Part shown: positions 8,406-17,358 of the stretch, in pieces
How positions within the stretch are numbered: position 1 is the first letter of the stretch
Layout: each line of letters opens with the position of its first letter
NCBI RefSeq assembly: GCF_016909575.1
Contig: NZ_JAFBGA010000001.1
Coordinates: 744,001-808,000, forward strand
Source of the DNA: Streptomyces sp. HB132
GTDB taxonomy: Bacteria > Actinomycetota > Actinomycetes > Streptomycetales > Streptomycetaceae
DNA: 64,000 bases
Direction: 5' to 3'
Notes under the pieces: generated by a model
The model's input: the letters and a program-made list of their open reading frames with translations, nothing else
Database searches by the model: none
What the model was told of the DNA's origin: nothing
Position numbers and translations under genes: made by a program

Positions 8406-9809
8406 TCAAGGCCGGGTCATACGCAACACGTCGAGGGCCTCGTCGAGCTGTTCCCGTGTCAGGTCGCCGCGTTCGACGTAGCCCCCGGCCAGTACGGTCT
8501 CCCGGATCGTGGTGCCCTCGGCCAGGGACTTCTTGGCGACCTTCGCCGCCTCCTCGTAGCCGATGTACTTGTTCAGCGGGGTCACGACCGACGGCGAGGA
8601 CTCCGCGTACCGCCGTGCCCGCTCCACGTGGGCGGTGATGCCGTCGACCGTCCGGTCGGCGAGCAGCCGGGAGGCGTTGGCGAGCAGCCGCACCGACTCC
8701 AGCAGGTTCTTCCCGATCACCGGAAGCATGACGTTCAGCTCGAAGTTGCCGGCCGCTCCGGCGGCGGCGACCGTGGCGTCGTTGCCCGTCACCTGGGCCG
8801 CGACCATCAGCACGGCCTCCGGAATGACCGGATTGACCTTCCCCGGCATGATCGACGACCCCGGCTGCAGGTCCGGCAGACTGATTTCGGCCAACCCGGT
8901 GCGGGGGCCCGAGGCCATCCAGCGCAGGTCGTTGGAGATCTTGGTGAGCGACACGGCGATCGTGCGGAGCTGGCCCGAGGCCTCCACGAGTCCGTCCCGG
9001 GCGCCCTGCGCCTCGAAGTGGTTCCGGGCCTCGGTGAGCGGCAGCCCGGTGGTGCGGGCGACCTCCGCGATCACGGCGGCGGAGAAGCCGGGCGGCGTGT
9101 TGATTCCGGTGCCCACCGCCGTTCCCCCGAGGGGGAGTTCGGCGATACGGGGGAGCGAGGAGTGCAGCCGCTCGACGCCGTGGCGGATCTGCGCCGCGTA
9201 TCCGCCGAACTCCTGGCCCAGGGTGACGGGGGTGGCGTCCATCAGGTGCGTACGCCCCGATTTGACGACCTCCGCGAATTCGGCCGATTTCCGCTCCAGG
9301 GAAGCGGTCAGGTGTTCGAGCGCCGGGATCAGGTCGGCGGTGACGGCCGCGGTCGCGGCGATGTGGACGGACGAGGGGAACACGTCGTTCGACGACTGGG
9401 AGGCGTTGACGTGGTCGTTGGGGTGGACCTCGCGTCCGAGGCGCTCGGTGGCCAGGGTGGCCACGACCTCGTTGGTGTTCATGTTGGACGACGTGCCGGA
9501 GCCCGTCTGGAACACGTCGACGGGGAAGTGCTCGTCCCAGCGCCCCGCCGCCACCTCGGCGGCGGCCTCCTGGATCGCCCCCGCGATGTCCGGATCCAGC
9601 ACCCCCGACTCGGCGTTGATCCTGGCCGCCGCCGCCTTGATCCGGGCCAGTGCCTCGATGTGGGCCCGCTCCAGCCGCTGCCCGGAGATGGGGAAGTTCT
9701 CCACCGCACGCTGCGTCTGGGCCCGCCACTTGGCGTGCGCGGGCACCCTCACCTCACCCATCGAGTCGTGCTCGACGCGGTACGTCGTTCCCTCGGCCGA
9801 TCCGTCCAT
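8406..9809 (-). CDS. fumC: Fumarate hydratase, class II
   Basis: 467-aa class II (iron-independent) fumarase of the aspartase/fumarase superfamily, interconverting fumarate and L-malate in the TCA cycle. The superfamily signature [12 protein letters not shown] is intact, as are [29 protein letters not shown] and the catalytic-region motif [18 protein letters not shown]. Length is normal for FumC. An AGGAGG ribosome-binding site lies 9 nt before the ATG at 9809 (MDGSAEGT). It follows the class I fumarase gene in the same direction, separated by a strong hairpin, so it may have its own promoter. Having both fumarase classes is usual in Streptomyces. Confidence 0.96.
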   Translation of the reverse strand: MDGSAEGTTYRVEHDSMGEVRVPAHAKWRAQTQRAVENFPISGQRLERAHIEALARIKAAAARINAESGVLDPDIAGAIQEAAAEVAAGRWDEHFPVDVFQTGSGTSSNMNTNEVVATLATERLGREVHPNDHVNASQSSNDVFPSSVHIAATAAVTADLIPALEHLTASLERKSAEFAEVVKSGRTHLMDATPVTLGQEFGGYAAQIRHGVERLHSSLPRIAELPLGGTAVGTGINTPPGFSAAVIAEVARTTGLPLTEARNHFEAQGARDGLVEASGQLRTIAVSLTKISNDLRWMASGPRTGLAEISLPDLQPGSSIMPGKVNPVIPEAVLMVAAQVTGNDATVAAAGAAGNFELNVMLPVIGKNLLESVRLLANASRLLADRTVDGITAHVERARRYAESSPSVVTPLNKYIGYEEAAKVAKKSLAEGTTIRETVLAGGYVERGDLTREQLDEALDVLRMTRP

Positions 9810-9937
9810 GGTGTCAAAACCTCCTGCTGGAGCGAGCACGGTCCGCGCCCGCCGTATTCCCCCGCTACTCCTGCCCCGGACCGCCGGGCGGATCACGCCC
9901 GGCCGCGACGTTCACGCGTACACCGGCGGAGCTCATG

Positions 9938-9973
9938 CCGGAGGGGCGCACCCGGCCGGGTGCGCCCCTCCGG
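9938..9973 (-). terminator. Perfect 36-bp palindrome between the two fumarase genes
   Basis: 18-bp perfect arms (9938-9955 and 9956-9973) with no spacer, 12 bp after the class I fumarase stop. Likely terminator separating its transcript from fumC. Confidence 0.75.
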
Positions 9974-9984
9974 TACGAGCTGGG

Positions 9985-11652
9985 TCAGCCGAGGCCGGGA
10001 CCGCGGACCGGGATGCTGGTGAAGGTCGGTGCCGGGGCCGGCTCGGTGAAGAAGTCGTTGCCCTTGTCGTCGACCACGACGAAGGCGGGGAAGTCCTCGA
10101 CCTCGATGCGCCAGACCGCCTCCATGCCGAGCTCCTCGTACTCGACGACCTCGACCTTCTTGATGCAGTCCTGCGCGAGGCGCGCGGCGGGGCCGCCGAT
10201 CGAGCCGAGGTAGAAGCCGCCGTGGGCGTCGCACGCGTCCGTGACCTGCTTGGACCTGTTGCCCTTGGCGAGCATCACCTTGGAGCCGCCCGCCGCCTGG
10301 AACTGGGCGACGTAGCTGTCCATGCGGCCGGCCGTCGTGGGCCCGAAGGAACCCGATGCGTAGCCCTCGGGGGTCTTCGCCGGGCCCGCGTAGTACACCG
10401 GGTGGTCCTTGAGGTACTGCGGCATCTCCTCGCCCGCGTCGAGCCGCTCCTTGATCTTGGCGTGTGCGATGTCGCGCGCCACGACCAGCGGTCCGGTCAG
10501 CGAGAGGCGGGTCTTGACGGGGTACTTGGTCAGCTCGGCGAGGATCTCGTCCATCGGCCGGTTCAGGTCGATGCGGACGACGTCGCCGGACTCGTCCAGG
10601 TGCTCGTCGGTGGTGTCCGGGAGGAAGCGCGCCGGGTCCTTCTCCAGCTGTTCCAGGAACACGCCCTCGGCGGTGATCTTCGCGGTCGCCTGGCGGTCGG
10701 CCGAGCAGGACACGGCGATCGCGACGGGCAGCGAGGCGCCGTGGCGGGGGAGGCGGACGACCCGGACGTCGTGGCAGAAGTACTTGCCGCCGAACTGTGC
10801 GCCGATGCCGATCTTCTGTGTCAGCTCGAAGACCTTCTGCTCCAGGTCCTGGTCGCGGAAGCCGTGACCGGTCGGCGAGCCCTCGGCCGGCAACTCGTCC
10901 AGGTAGTGCGCCGAGGCGTACTTGGCGGTCTTCAGCGCGAACTCGGCCGACGTACCGCCGACGACGATCGCCAGGTGGTAGGGCGGGCAGGCCGCCGTAC
11001 CGAGCGAACGGATCTTCTCCTCCAGGAACTTCATCATGGAGGCCTCGTTGAGGACGGCCTTCGTCTCCTGGTAGAGGAACGACTTGTTGGCCGAGCCCCC
11101 GCCCTTCGCCATGAAGAGGAACTTGTAGGCGCCGCCGTCCGTCGCGTACAGCTCGATCTGCGCCGGAAGGTTCGAGCCGGTGTTCTTCTCGTCCCACATG
11201 GTCAGCGGGGCCATCTGCGAGTAACGCAGGTTCAGCTTCGTGTACGCGTCGAAGATGCCGTGCGACAGGGCCTCCTCGTCGCCGCCCTCGGTGAGCACGT
11301 TCTGGCCGCGCTTGCCCATGACGATCGCCGTACCGGTGTCCTGGCACATCGGCAGGACACCCGCGGCGGCGATGTTCGCGTTCTTCAGGAGGTCCAGCGC
11401 GACGAACTTGTCGTTGGACGAGGCCTCGGGGTCGTCCACGATGCGGCGCAGCTGCGCCAGGTGGGCGGGCCGCAGATAGTGCGAGATGTCGTGCATGGCC
11501 TCCGCGGCGAGGGTGCGCAGGGCCTCCGGAGCCACCTTGAGGAACGTACGGCCGTCGGCCTCGAAGGTCGAGACGCCCTCGGCGGTCACCAGCCGGTACG
11601 GCGTGGTGTCCTCTCCCAGGGGGAGCAGATCGGAGTACGCAAACTCTGGCAT
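9985..11652 (-). CDS. Fumarate hydratase, class I (fused alpha-beta, 4Fe-4S)
   Basis: 555-aa oxygen-sensitive class I fumarase carrying both domains in one chain. Fe-S ligand-region cysteines are visible in [28 protein letters not shown] and [12 protein letters not shown], and the beta domain has [16 protein letters not shown] and [17 protein letters not shown]. It catalyses the same fumarate/malate step as FumC. I chose the ATG at 11652 ([15 protein letters not shown]) because GAGGA lies 9 nt upstream; the in-frame ATG at 11661 would overlap that site. The gene faces away from the DUF1707 gene, leaving about 190 bp for promoters. Confidence 0.95.
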   Translation of the reverse strand: MPEFAYSDLLPLGEDTTPYRLVTAEGVSTFEADGRTFLKVAPEALRTLAAEAMHDISHYLRPAHLAQLRRIVDDPEASSNDKFVALDLLKNANIAAAGVLPMCQDTGTAIVMGKRGQNVLTEGGDEEALSHGIFDAYTKLNLRYSQMAPLTMWDEKNTGSNLPAQIELYATDGGAYKFLFMAKGGGSANKSFLYQETKAVLNEASMMKFLEEKIRSLGTAACPPYHLAIVVGGTSAEFALKTAKYASAHYLDELPAEGSPTGHGFRDQDLEQKVFELTQKIGIGAQFGGKYFCHDVRVVRLPRHGASLPVAIAVSCSADRQATAKITAEGVFLEQLEKDPARFLPDTTDEHLDESGDVVRIDLNRPMDEILAELTKYPVKTRLSLTGPLVVARDIAHAKIKERLDAGEEMPQYLKDHPVYYAGPAKTPEGYASGSFGPTTAGRMDSYVAQFQAAGGSKVMLAKGNRSKQVTDACDAHGGFYLGSIGGPAARLAQDCIKKVEVVEYEELGMEAVWRIEVEDFPAFVVVDDKGNDFFTEPAPAPTFTSIPVRGPGLG

Positions 11653-11830
11653 TACGGCCATTCCTCACTCGGCGACAGCGGCTGCCCTCCCTTGGGCAGC
11701 GCATCCACCAGGGTAGAACCCCGGGGGCGTGCCGAGCCTGTGAGGTAAGGCTCACCCCGGACCGCTCGATCCGTGGGCCGGATCGGGAACGGGGCCGGTG
11801 AGGCACTGGTCGCGATCTATCGCGTTTCGG

Positions 11831-11836
11831 TACGCT
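11831..11836 (+). promoter_or_regulatory. -10 box of a leaderless promoter (DUF1707 gene)
   Basis: TACGCT, followed by 6 nt (TGGCCG) and the GTG at 11843. No ribosome-binding site is present, so the transcript probably starts at the start codon. Confidence 0.6.
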
Positions 11837-11842
11837 TGGCCG

Positions 11843-12514
11843 GTGGACCTCGAAAAGCAGCCCCAGCAGCCCGACGCTCCGGCCGGTCCCGCGCCCGCCG
11901 GACTCCGTGCCTCCGACGCGGACCGTGACCGGACCGCGGACATCCTGCGGGACGCGGTCGCCGAGGGCCGGCTGACCGCCGAGGAGCACGCCGAGCGGGT
12001 CGACCTGGTCTACCGGGCCAAGACCGTCGGCGAACTCGAGCCGCTGGTCCAGGACCTGCCGGCGCCGGGCGGCACCGCCAGGCCGTCCGCCCCTGCCTAC
12101 GGATACGGCCCCGGGGAGGCGGCCGGGCCCCCCGAGAACCTGGTGGCGGTGTTCAGCAGCTCCACCCGCAGGGGCCGTTGGCGCGTCGGTGGCCGTACGA
12201 ACGCCTTCGCGCTGTTCGGCAGCGTCGAGATCGACCTGACCGAGGCGTTGTTCGGCCAGCGTCTGACGGTCGTCAACGCGACGTCGATCTTCGGCAGTGT
12301 CGAGATCAAGGTCCCCGAGAACATCTCGCTGCGTGGCAGCGGAACGGGTATTTTCGGCAGTTTCGAGGTCGACACACTGGAATCCGCGGACCCGGAGGCA
12401 CCGGTGGTCGTGGTGAACGGCTATTCCGTGTTCGGGAACGTCGAGGCGAAACCCAAGCGTGGCAAGCTCATCGCCAACCTGCACCGGCAGTTGCGCAAAC
12501 ACCTCGGGCACTGA
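11843..12514 (+). CDS. DUF1707 domain protein
   Basis: 223-aa protein. The DUF1707 motif lies near residues 18-72: GLRASDADRDRTADILRDAV, AEGRLTAEEHAERVDLVYRAKTVGELEPLVQDLP. This short helical module is found at the N-terminus of many actinobacterial envelope-associated proteins. The second half is a beta-helix-like repeat in which 'xxFGSVEI' recurs (ALFGSVEIDLTE, SIFGSVEIKVPE, GIFGSFEVDTLE, SVFGNVEAKPKR), as in the cell-wall-active/LiaF-like C-terminal fold. No transmembrane helix is seen. The GTG start is set by the leaderless -10 box and by in-frame VDLEKQPQQP. Function unknown; possibly envelope stress. Confidence 0.85.
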   Translation: MDLEKQPQQPDAPAGPAPAGLRASDADRDRTADILRDAVAEGRLTAEEHAERVDLVYRAKTVGELEPLVQDLPAPGGTARPSAPAYGYGPGEAAGPPENLVAVFSSSTRRGRWRVGGRTNAFALFGSVEIDLTEALFGQRLTVVNATSIFGSVEIKVPENISLRGSGTGIFGSFEVDTLESADPEAPVVVVNGYSVFGNVEAKPKRGKLIANLHRQLRKHLGH

Positions 12515-12678
12515 GACGGGCCGGCGGGTCGACGGCGCATTCCGGCCATCCGTCGGTGAGGTGCCCTCGCGGTGGGCGTGGGGCGATGCCACTCAGTGCT
12601 TAGGCGTGCGCACAGCGGGTAGGGAGAGCTGCATCGCCTCTCGCTCGCGAAGCCCGAAGCCGTCGTCAGGAGTGGACC

Positions 12679-13050
12679 GTGCTGCACATGCCGCATCAGC
12701 CCCTGCAGGTCGCCGCCGTACCTTCCCAGCGCACGCCCGCGCGGGAGGACCAGGCGGGGCCCTGGCACTCGGAGGCGGTGTGCCGCCGGGACGAAGCCGG
12801 ACTGTTCTTCGCCCCGTCGAAGGAGCCGACTGCTGCCCGGCTGTCGCGTGAAGACGCTGCGAAGCAGGTCTGCGGGAGGTGTCCGGTGATGGTGGAGTGC
12901 CGGGAGCACGCGCTCATACAGCCCGAGCCCTACGGGGTGTGGGGCGGCCTCACCGCCGCCGAACGCCGCGTGGCGCTCGCCCGGCGCCGCAGGCGCGACA
13001 TGGAGCTCAAGGCGGCGTCCCAGACGGGGCGCATAGCCGCCGCGGGCTGA
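12679..13050 (+). CDS. WhiB-like (Wbl) iron-sulfur regulator
   Basis: 123-aa WhiB-family protein. The four cluster-ligand cysteines are C35, C65, C68 and C74 (C-X29-CxxC-X5-C), followed by the signature turn YGVWGGLTAAERR and a basic tail (ARRRRRDMELK) that would contact DNA. Wbl proteins carry a redox- or NO-sensitive 4Fe-4S cluster and work with sigma factor region 4 to control development, resistance or stress genes. The GTG at 12679 has AGGAG 6 nt upstream. By position next to glpX and the fumarases it is probably the counterpart of S. coelicolor wblI, but I cannot confirm the orthology. Confidence 0.92.
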   Translation: MLHMPHQPLQVAAVPSQRTPAREDQAGPWHSEAVCRRDEAGLFFAPSKEPTAARLSREDAAKQVCGRCPVMVECREHALIQPEPYGVWGGLTAAERRVALARRRRRDMELKAASQTGRIAAAG

Positions 13051-13068
13051 TTCCGGCACGGGCGGACC

Positions 13069-13095
13069 GGGGGCCGCCCGTTCGGAGCGGCCCCC
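13069..13095. terminator. Hairpin between convergent wbl and glpX genes
   Basis: 9-bp perfect GC arms (13069-13077 and 13087-13095) with a 9-nt loop, placed 19 bp from either stop codon. Bidirectional terminator. Confidence 0.7.
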
Positions 13096-13114
13096 ATGTC
13101 CGTTACCCGAGGGT

Positions 13115-14146
13115 CTACTTGGCTCGGTCGAAGTCGATCGCGCTGTAGGCGCGCAGCTTCGAGAGCCGGTGCGTCGAGTCGATCCTCCGGATCGTGCCCG
13201 ACTTGGACCGCATCACCAGGGACTCCGTGGTGGCCGTCTCCGCGCGGTACCGCACACCGCGCAGCAGTTCACCGTCGGTGATCCCGGTGGCGACGAAGAA
13301 CACGTTGTCGCCGCTGACGAGGTCGTCCGTCGACAGCACCCGGTCCAGGTCGTGACCGGCGTCCAGCGCGCGCTGCCGCTCGGCCTCGTCCTTGGGCCAG
13401 AGCTTGCCCTGGATGACGCCGCCGAGGCACTTTATGGCGCAGGCCGAGATGATGCCCTCGGGGGTGCCGCCGATCCCCATGAGCAGGTCGACGCCGGTCC
13501 CCTCGCGCGCCGCCATGATCGAGCCGGCGACATCGCCGTCGGAGATGAACTTGATCCGGGCGCCCGTCTCCCGGATCTCCCGCACGATGTTCTCGTGCCG
13601 GGGGCGGTCCAGGATGACGACGGTGACGTCCTCGGGGGCGGAGTTCTTGGCCTTCGCGACGCGTCGGATGTTCACGGACACGGGTGCGTTGATGTCGACG
13701 AAGTCGGCGGCCTCGGGACCGGTGACCAGCTTGTCCATGTAGAAGACCGCGGACGGGTCGAACATCGCGCCGCGGTCCGCGGCGGCGAGTACGGCGATCG
13801 CGTTGGGCATGCCCTTGGCGTTGAGCGTGGTGCCGTCGATCGGGTCGACGGCGATGTCGACCTCGGCTCCGGTGCCGTCGCCGACGTGCTCGCCGTTGAA
13901 GAGCATGGGGGCTTCGTCCTTCTCGCCCTCACCGATGACGACGACGCCGTTCATCGACACCGTGGAGACGAGCGTGCGCATGGCGTTCACCGCGGCGCCG
14001 TCGGCGCCGATCTTGTCGCCGCGGCCGACCCAGCGCCCGGCGGCCATGGCGGCGGCCTCGGTGACCCGCACCAGCTCGAGGGCCAGGTTGCGGTCGGGGG
14101 CCTCGGGGGAGACCTCGAGCGGGGACGGCAGATGATGCTCGGACAT
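13115..14146 (-). CDS. glpX: Fructose-1,6-bisphosphatase, class II (GlpX)
   Basis: 343-aa class II FBPase of the inositol-phosphatase-like superfamily, hydrolysing fructose 1,6-bisphosphate to fructose 6-phosphate in gluconeogenesis. Metal and substrate motifs are intact: [15 protein letters not shown], the Li-sensitive signature [16 protein letters not shown], then [10 protein letters not shown] and [12 protein letters not shown]. Length is typical. The ATG at 14146 is preceded by an AAAGGTG ribosome-binding site 7 nt upstream. It is transcribed divergently from the DUF4245 gene; the AT-rich patch around 14195-14218 can hold promoters for both directions. In actinobacteria this is usually the main or only FBPase. 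Confidence 0.96.
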   Translation of the reverse strand: MSEHHLPSPLEVSPEAPDRNLALELVRVTEAAAMAAGRWVGRGDKIGADGAAVNAMRTLVSTVSMNGVVVIGEGEKDEAPMLFNGEHVGDGTGAEVDIAVDPIDGTTLNAKGMPNAIAVLAAADRGAMFDPSAVFYMDKLVTGPEAADFVDINAPVSVNIRRVAKAKNSAPEDVTVVILDRPRHENIVREIRETGARIKFISDGDVAGSIMAAREGTGVDLLMGIGGTPEGIISACAIKCLGGVIQGKLWPKDEAERQRALDAGHDLDRVLSTDDLVSGDNVFFVATGITDGELLRGVRYRAETATTESLVMRSKSGTIRRIDSTHRLSKLRAYSAIDFDRAK

Positions 14147-14190
14147 CGGAGCGCACCTTTCTGTACGACGACGACCGGAAAAGAGGGTGC

Positions 14191-14218
14191 TGTGACTCTA
14201 TCGGTAGGTCGATAAAAT
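14191..14218 (+). promoter_or_regulatory. Candidate promoter of the DUF4245 gene
   Basis: TGTGAC (14191-14196) and TAAAAT (14213-14218) separated by 16 bp, matching a sigma-70-type promoter reading rightward. It overlaps the glpX upstream region. Confidence 0.45.
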
Positions 14219-14290
14219 GAGCAGGGCGGGTCACGTATGAGCAGGCGCCCGCCGACCGGCCGGCGGGGCGCTCATGCCACCATTGAGTCC

Positions 14291-14848
14291 GTGGCAAGCA
14301 AGCGAGGCAAGCAGACCGTCCGGGACATGATCCTGTCGATGCTCGTGATCACCGCAGTGGCGGGCGTCGTCTACATCTTCATCCCGCACGACGACAAGGC
14401 CGACCCGATCAAGGCGGTCGACTACCGGGTGGAACTCGCGACGGCCCGCCGGGCCGCGCCGTACCCGGTGGCGGCCCCGGCCGGGCTGCCCGAGGGCTGG
14501 AAGCCGACCTCCGTCTCCTACGAGGGGCAGAACGGCGCGGGCTGGCACCTCGGTTACCTCGACCCGGACGACCGGTACGTCGCCGTGGAGCAGTCGACGA
14601 CCCCGGCGAAGAAGTACGTGCCCGCGGTCAGCCAGGACGCCGAGAACACCGGGCGCACGCGGGACGTCTCCGGTCGGGCCTGGGAGGTCTGGGAGGGGCC
14701 GAAGTACGACGCGCTGGTGCTGCACGCCGAGGGTGTGACGACGGTGGTCACCGGATCGGCCCCGGCCGGGCGGCTGGCCGAGATGGCGGCCGCCCTGGAG
14801 ACGGCCCCGGCCGGCGACGCCCCGTCCGGCGCGCCCGCCGCTTCCTGA
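14291..14848 (+). CDS. DUF4245 membrane-anchored protein
   Basis: 185-aa protein with a short basic N-terminus (ASKRGKQTVRDMILSM), one membrane helix (about residues 11-30, MILSMLVITAVAGVVYIFI) and an extracytoplasmic domain rich in Trp/Tyr (AGLPEGWKPTSVSYEG, GRAWEVWEGPKYDALVL, VTTVVTGSAP). This is the conserved DUF4245 family found beside glpX in many Streptomyces. Function is unknown. The GTG at 14291 is preferred because family members start just before 'GKQTVRD', but it lacks a clear ribosome-binding site; an in-frame ATG at 14237 is possible. Confidence 0.82.
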   Translation: MASKRGKQTVRDMILSMLVITAVAGVVYIFIPHDDKADPIKAVDYRVELATARRAAPYPVAAPAGLPEGWKPTSVSYEGQNGAGWHLGYLDPDDRYVAVEQSTTPAKKYVPAVSQDAENTGRTRDVSGRAWEVWEGPKYDALVLHAEGVTTVVTGSAPAGRLAEMAAALETAPAGDAPSGAPAAS

Positions 14849-14879
14849 CGGGATTCGGGTCCCAGTCCTGCCGTGAGCG

Positions 14880-14920
14880 CACAGGAGCCCCGCGACGCTC
14901 GGCGTCGCGGGGCTCCTGTG
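14880..14920. terminator. Hairpin between convergent DUF4245 and nitroreductase genes
   Basis: Perfect 19-bp arms (14880-14898 and 14902-14920) with a 3-nt loop, 30 bp after one stop and 20 bp before the other. Bidirectional terminator. Confidence 0.8.
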
Positions 14921-14939
14921 TCGGTTCCTGGAGAGGAAC

Positions 14940-15530
14940 TCAGACGGTCGTGACGACCTCGTCGTAGGACAGGCGCGGCAGGCGCGGGAACCAGGCGTCC
15001 TCGCCCGGCTTGCCGATGTTGACGGCCATGAGCAGCTTGTGGTCGCCGTCCAGGAACTCCTTCTCGATGCCCGTGGCGTCGAAGCCGGTCATCGGGCCGG
15101 CGGCCAGGCCGGCGGCGCGGACGCCGATGATGAAGTAGGCGGCCTGCAGCGCGGCGTTCAGGGCGGCGGACTGCTCGCGGACCGGGCGCTCGGAGAAGAA
15201 CGCGTCCTTGGCCTGCGGGAAGTGCGGCAGGAGTGCCGGGAGCTCCTCGTGGAACTCGTGGTCCGCGACGAGGAGCGCGACCAGCGGGGCGGTCGTGGTC
15301 TTCGGGCGGTTGCCCTCGGCCATGTGCTTCACCAGGCGCTCGCGGCCCTCGGCCGAGCGGACCAGGACGACGCGCAGCGGCGACTGGTTGAAGGCGGTGG
15401 GGCCGTACTTGACCAGGTCGTAGATCGCCTGGACCTGCTCGTCGGTCACCGGCTCGTCGGTGAACGTGTTCGCAGTGCGGGCCTCACGGAAGAGGAGGTC
15501 CTGGGCGGCGGGGTCAAGAACGAGGGACAT
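14940..15530 (-). CDS. Nitroreductase family protein (RutE/HadB-like)
   Basis: 196-aa FMN-dependent oxidoreductase of the nitroreductase family, resembling malonic-semialdehyde reductase RutE. Motifs: the FMN-binding start LFREARTANTFTDEPVTDEQ, YDLVKYGPTAFNQSPLRVV, and near the C-terminus AAGLAAGPMTGFDATGIEKEFL followed by LMAVNIGKPGEDAWFPR. The likely reaction is NAD(P)H-dependent reduction of a small aldehyde, quinone or nitro compound. The ATG at 15530 (MSLVLDPAAQDLL) fits the family start; an upstream in-frame extension to 15614 lacks family similarity. The AT-rich promoter region carries TTGAAC/GTTCAA-like half sites that could bind a redox regulator. Confidence 0.9.
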   Translation of the reverse strand: MSLVLDPAAQDLLFREARTANTFTDEPVTDEQVQAIYDLVKYGPTAFNQSPLRVVLVRSAEGRERLVKHMAEGNRPKTTTAPLVALLVADHEFHEELPALLPHFPQAKDAFFSERPVREQSAALNAALQAAYFIIGVRAAGLAAGPMTGFDATGIEKEFLDGDHKLLMAVNIGKPGEDAWFPRLPRLSYDEVVTTV

Positions 15531-15632
15531 CTGGGGCGTTACCTTCCGACGGATACGGGTGGGGGCTTCAGGAGCACCGGAAGCACCGTAACCGAATAAT
15601 AGATTAAAGTTCAACTAAATCACTTCGGCGTG

Positions 15633-15735
15633 ATCCACGGCACACAGGGCTACGGCACACAGATCCACGGTGCACAGGTGCACGGCTCAGAGATCCATGG
15701 TGCACGGCGCATAGATCCGCGGCGCGGCGATCCAC
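15633..15735. repeat. Imperfect 15-bp tandem repeats
   Basis: Five consecutive 15-bp units from 15633 to 15707 (first unit ATCCACGGCACACAG), a 7-bp interruption, then two degenerate units. They lie between the nitroreductase promoter and the xseB stop. Read rightward from a GTG at 15630 they would encode IHGTQ-GYGTQ-IHGAQ-VHGSE-IHGAR, but that frame continues antisense through xseB and is probably not a gene. Confidence 0.8.
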
Positions 15736-15821
15736 CACTTCGTGACGGGCCGCGCGCCGCACCCCCACCGCTCAGCGCCCCCCGCACAGGCGCCGTGCCC
15801 GAAGTTCCCGCGCCTCGCGCC

Positions 15822-16076
15822 TCAGCCCGTGGGACCGTCCGCCTCGGAGGGCTCCTCCGGTCGCGCCAGCGCGGCGTCCAGCCGGGCGCGCGCGCCCTCC
15901 AGCCAGTGCCGGCACACCTTCGCCAGCTCCTCGCCGCGCTCCCACAGGGCCAGCGACTCCTCCAGCGTCGTGCCGCCCGCCTCCAGGCGGCGTACGACCT
16001 CGATCAGCTCGTCCCGCGCCTGCTCGTATCCGAGCGTGCCCGTCGCGGCAGCCGTCGTCGTCCCGTCGTCCGTCAT
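15822..16076 (-). CDS. xseB: Exodeoxyribonuclease VII small subunit
   Basis: 84-aa helical protein matching Xse[21 protein letters not shown], then [20 protein letters not shown], then a helix [15 protein letters not shown]. It binds the C-terminal helices of XseA to form the multi-subunit nuclease that degrades single-stranded DNA from both ends. It follows xseA by 40 bp in the same operon. The ATG at 16076 gives the usual length for the family. Confidence 0.94.
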   Translation of the reverse strand: MTDDGTTTAAATGTLGYEQARDELIEVVRRLEAGGTTLEESLALWERGEELAKVCRHWLEGARARLDAALARPEEPSEADGPTG

Positions 16077-16116
16077 GCCGACCACCCTATGCGCGGGCTC
16101 GGACAATCCCCGGCCC

Positions 16117-17328
16117 TCACTCCGCGACCCGGACGGTGAACTCGCCCTCGAAGACCCGCGCCCGCAGCTGGCCACCGGGCGCCCCGGCGTCCGCGGGGGA
16201 GCGCACCACGTGGCCGTCCGGCCGCTGCAGCACGGCGTATCCCCGCTCCAGCGTCGCCGCGGGCGACAGCGCCACGACCCGGGCCCGGGTGTGCGCGAGC
16301 TCCGAGTCGGCACGGTCCAGCAGATGCCCGATCACCCTGCGGCTCCGCCCGGTCAGTGCCTCGATCTCCGCCTCCCGCTCGTCGACCATCCGCTGCGGCC
16401 GCTCCATGGAGGACCGGCCCAGCGCGTGCGCGAGCCCCCGCTCCTCCCGGTCGACCAGCCCGCGCACGGTCCGCAGCGCCCGGTCCCGGAGCTGCTGGAC
16501 GCGGTCGAGCTCCTCACCCACGTCCGGCACGACCTTCTTCGCCGCGTCCGTCGGCGTCGACGCCCGCACGTCCGCCACCAGGTCGAGGAGCGGCGAGTCC
16601 GGCTCGTGCCCGATGGCGGAGACCACCGGTGTACGGCAGGCGGCCACCGCCCGGATCAGCGCCTCGTCGGAGAACGGCAGCAGATCCTCGACACTGCCGC
16701 CGCCGCGGGCGACGACGATCACGTCGACCTCCGGCAGCCCGTCCAGCTCCTGCACCGCCTGGACCACCTGGTTCACGGCGTGCACGCCCTGCACCGCGGT
16801 GTTGCGCACCTCGAAGCGCACCGCGGGCCAGCGCCGCCTGGCGTTCTCCAGCACATCGCGCTCGGCCGCCGACGCCCGACCGGACACCAGGCCGATCAGC
16901 TGCGGCAGGAAAGGCAGCGGCTTCTTACGGTCAAGGGCGAAGAGCCCCTCGGCCGCCAGCGACTTCTTCAGCTGCTCCAGCCGCACCAGCAGCTCCCCGA
17001 TGCCCACCGGCCGTATCTCCGTGGCCCGAAGGGACAACTGCCCGCGAGGGGCGTACCACTCCGGCTTGGCGAGGACGACGACCCGGGCGCCCTCCGTCAC
17101 CACATCGGCGATCCGGTCGAAGACCTGCCGGAAGCAGGTCACGCTCACCGAGATGTCGTGGGACGGATCGCGAAGCGTCAGGAACACCACCCCCGCACCG
17201 GGCCGCCGCGACAGCTGGGTGATCTGCCCCTCGACCCAGACCGCGCCGAGCCGGTCGATCCACCCGCCGATCAGCCGCGACACGTCGCCGACGGGCAGCG
17301 GGGCTTCCGGGGACGTAGTGAGAGCCAT
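16117..17328 (-). CDS. xseA: Exodeoxyribonuclease VII large subunit
   Basis: 403-aa catalytic subunit of exonuclease VII. An N-terminal OB-fold for ssDNA binding ([25 protein letters not shown]) is followed by the catalytic domain with [45 protein letters not shown] and [29 protein letters not shown] (read as consecutive short motifs), then a long helical C-terminus ending [13 protein letters not shown]. It acts in DNA repair and mutation avoidance. The gene starts 30 bp after the APC permease stop and is followed by xseB, so the three are probably one transcript. Length is slightly below the E. coli enzyme, as in other actinobacteria. Confidence 0.95.
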   Translation of the reverse strand: MALTTSPEAPLPVGDVSRLIGGWIDRLGAVWVEGQITQLSRRPGAGVVFLTLRDPSHDISVSVTCFRQVFDRIADVVTEGARVVVLAKPEWYAPRGQLSLRATEIRPVGIGELLVRLEQLKKSLAAEGLFALDRKKPLPFLPQLIGLVSGRASAAERDVLENARRRWPAVRFEVRNTAVQGVHAVNQVVQAVQELDGLPEVDVIVVARGGGSVEDLLPFSDEALIRAVAACRTPVVSAIGHEPDSPLLDLVADVRASTPTDAAKKVVPDVGEELDRVQQLRDRALRTVRGLVDREERGLAHALGRSSMERPQRMVDEREAEIEALTGRSRRVIGHLLDRADSELAHTRARVVALSPAATLERGYAVLQRPDGHVVRSPADAGAPGGQLRARVFEGEFTVRVAE

Positions 17329-17358
17329 ACGGGCGAGCGTATCGGCCGGTGCCGACAA

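Noticed and set aside
15630..16139. Possible + strand gene beginning with IHGxQ repeats
   Set aside because: Beyond the repeats the frame runs antisense through xseB with shadow composition, and there is no ribosome-binding site. The repeat itself is kept as a feature and finding.
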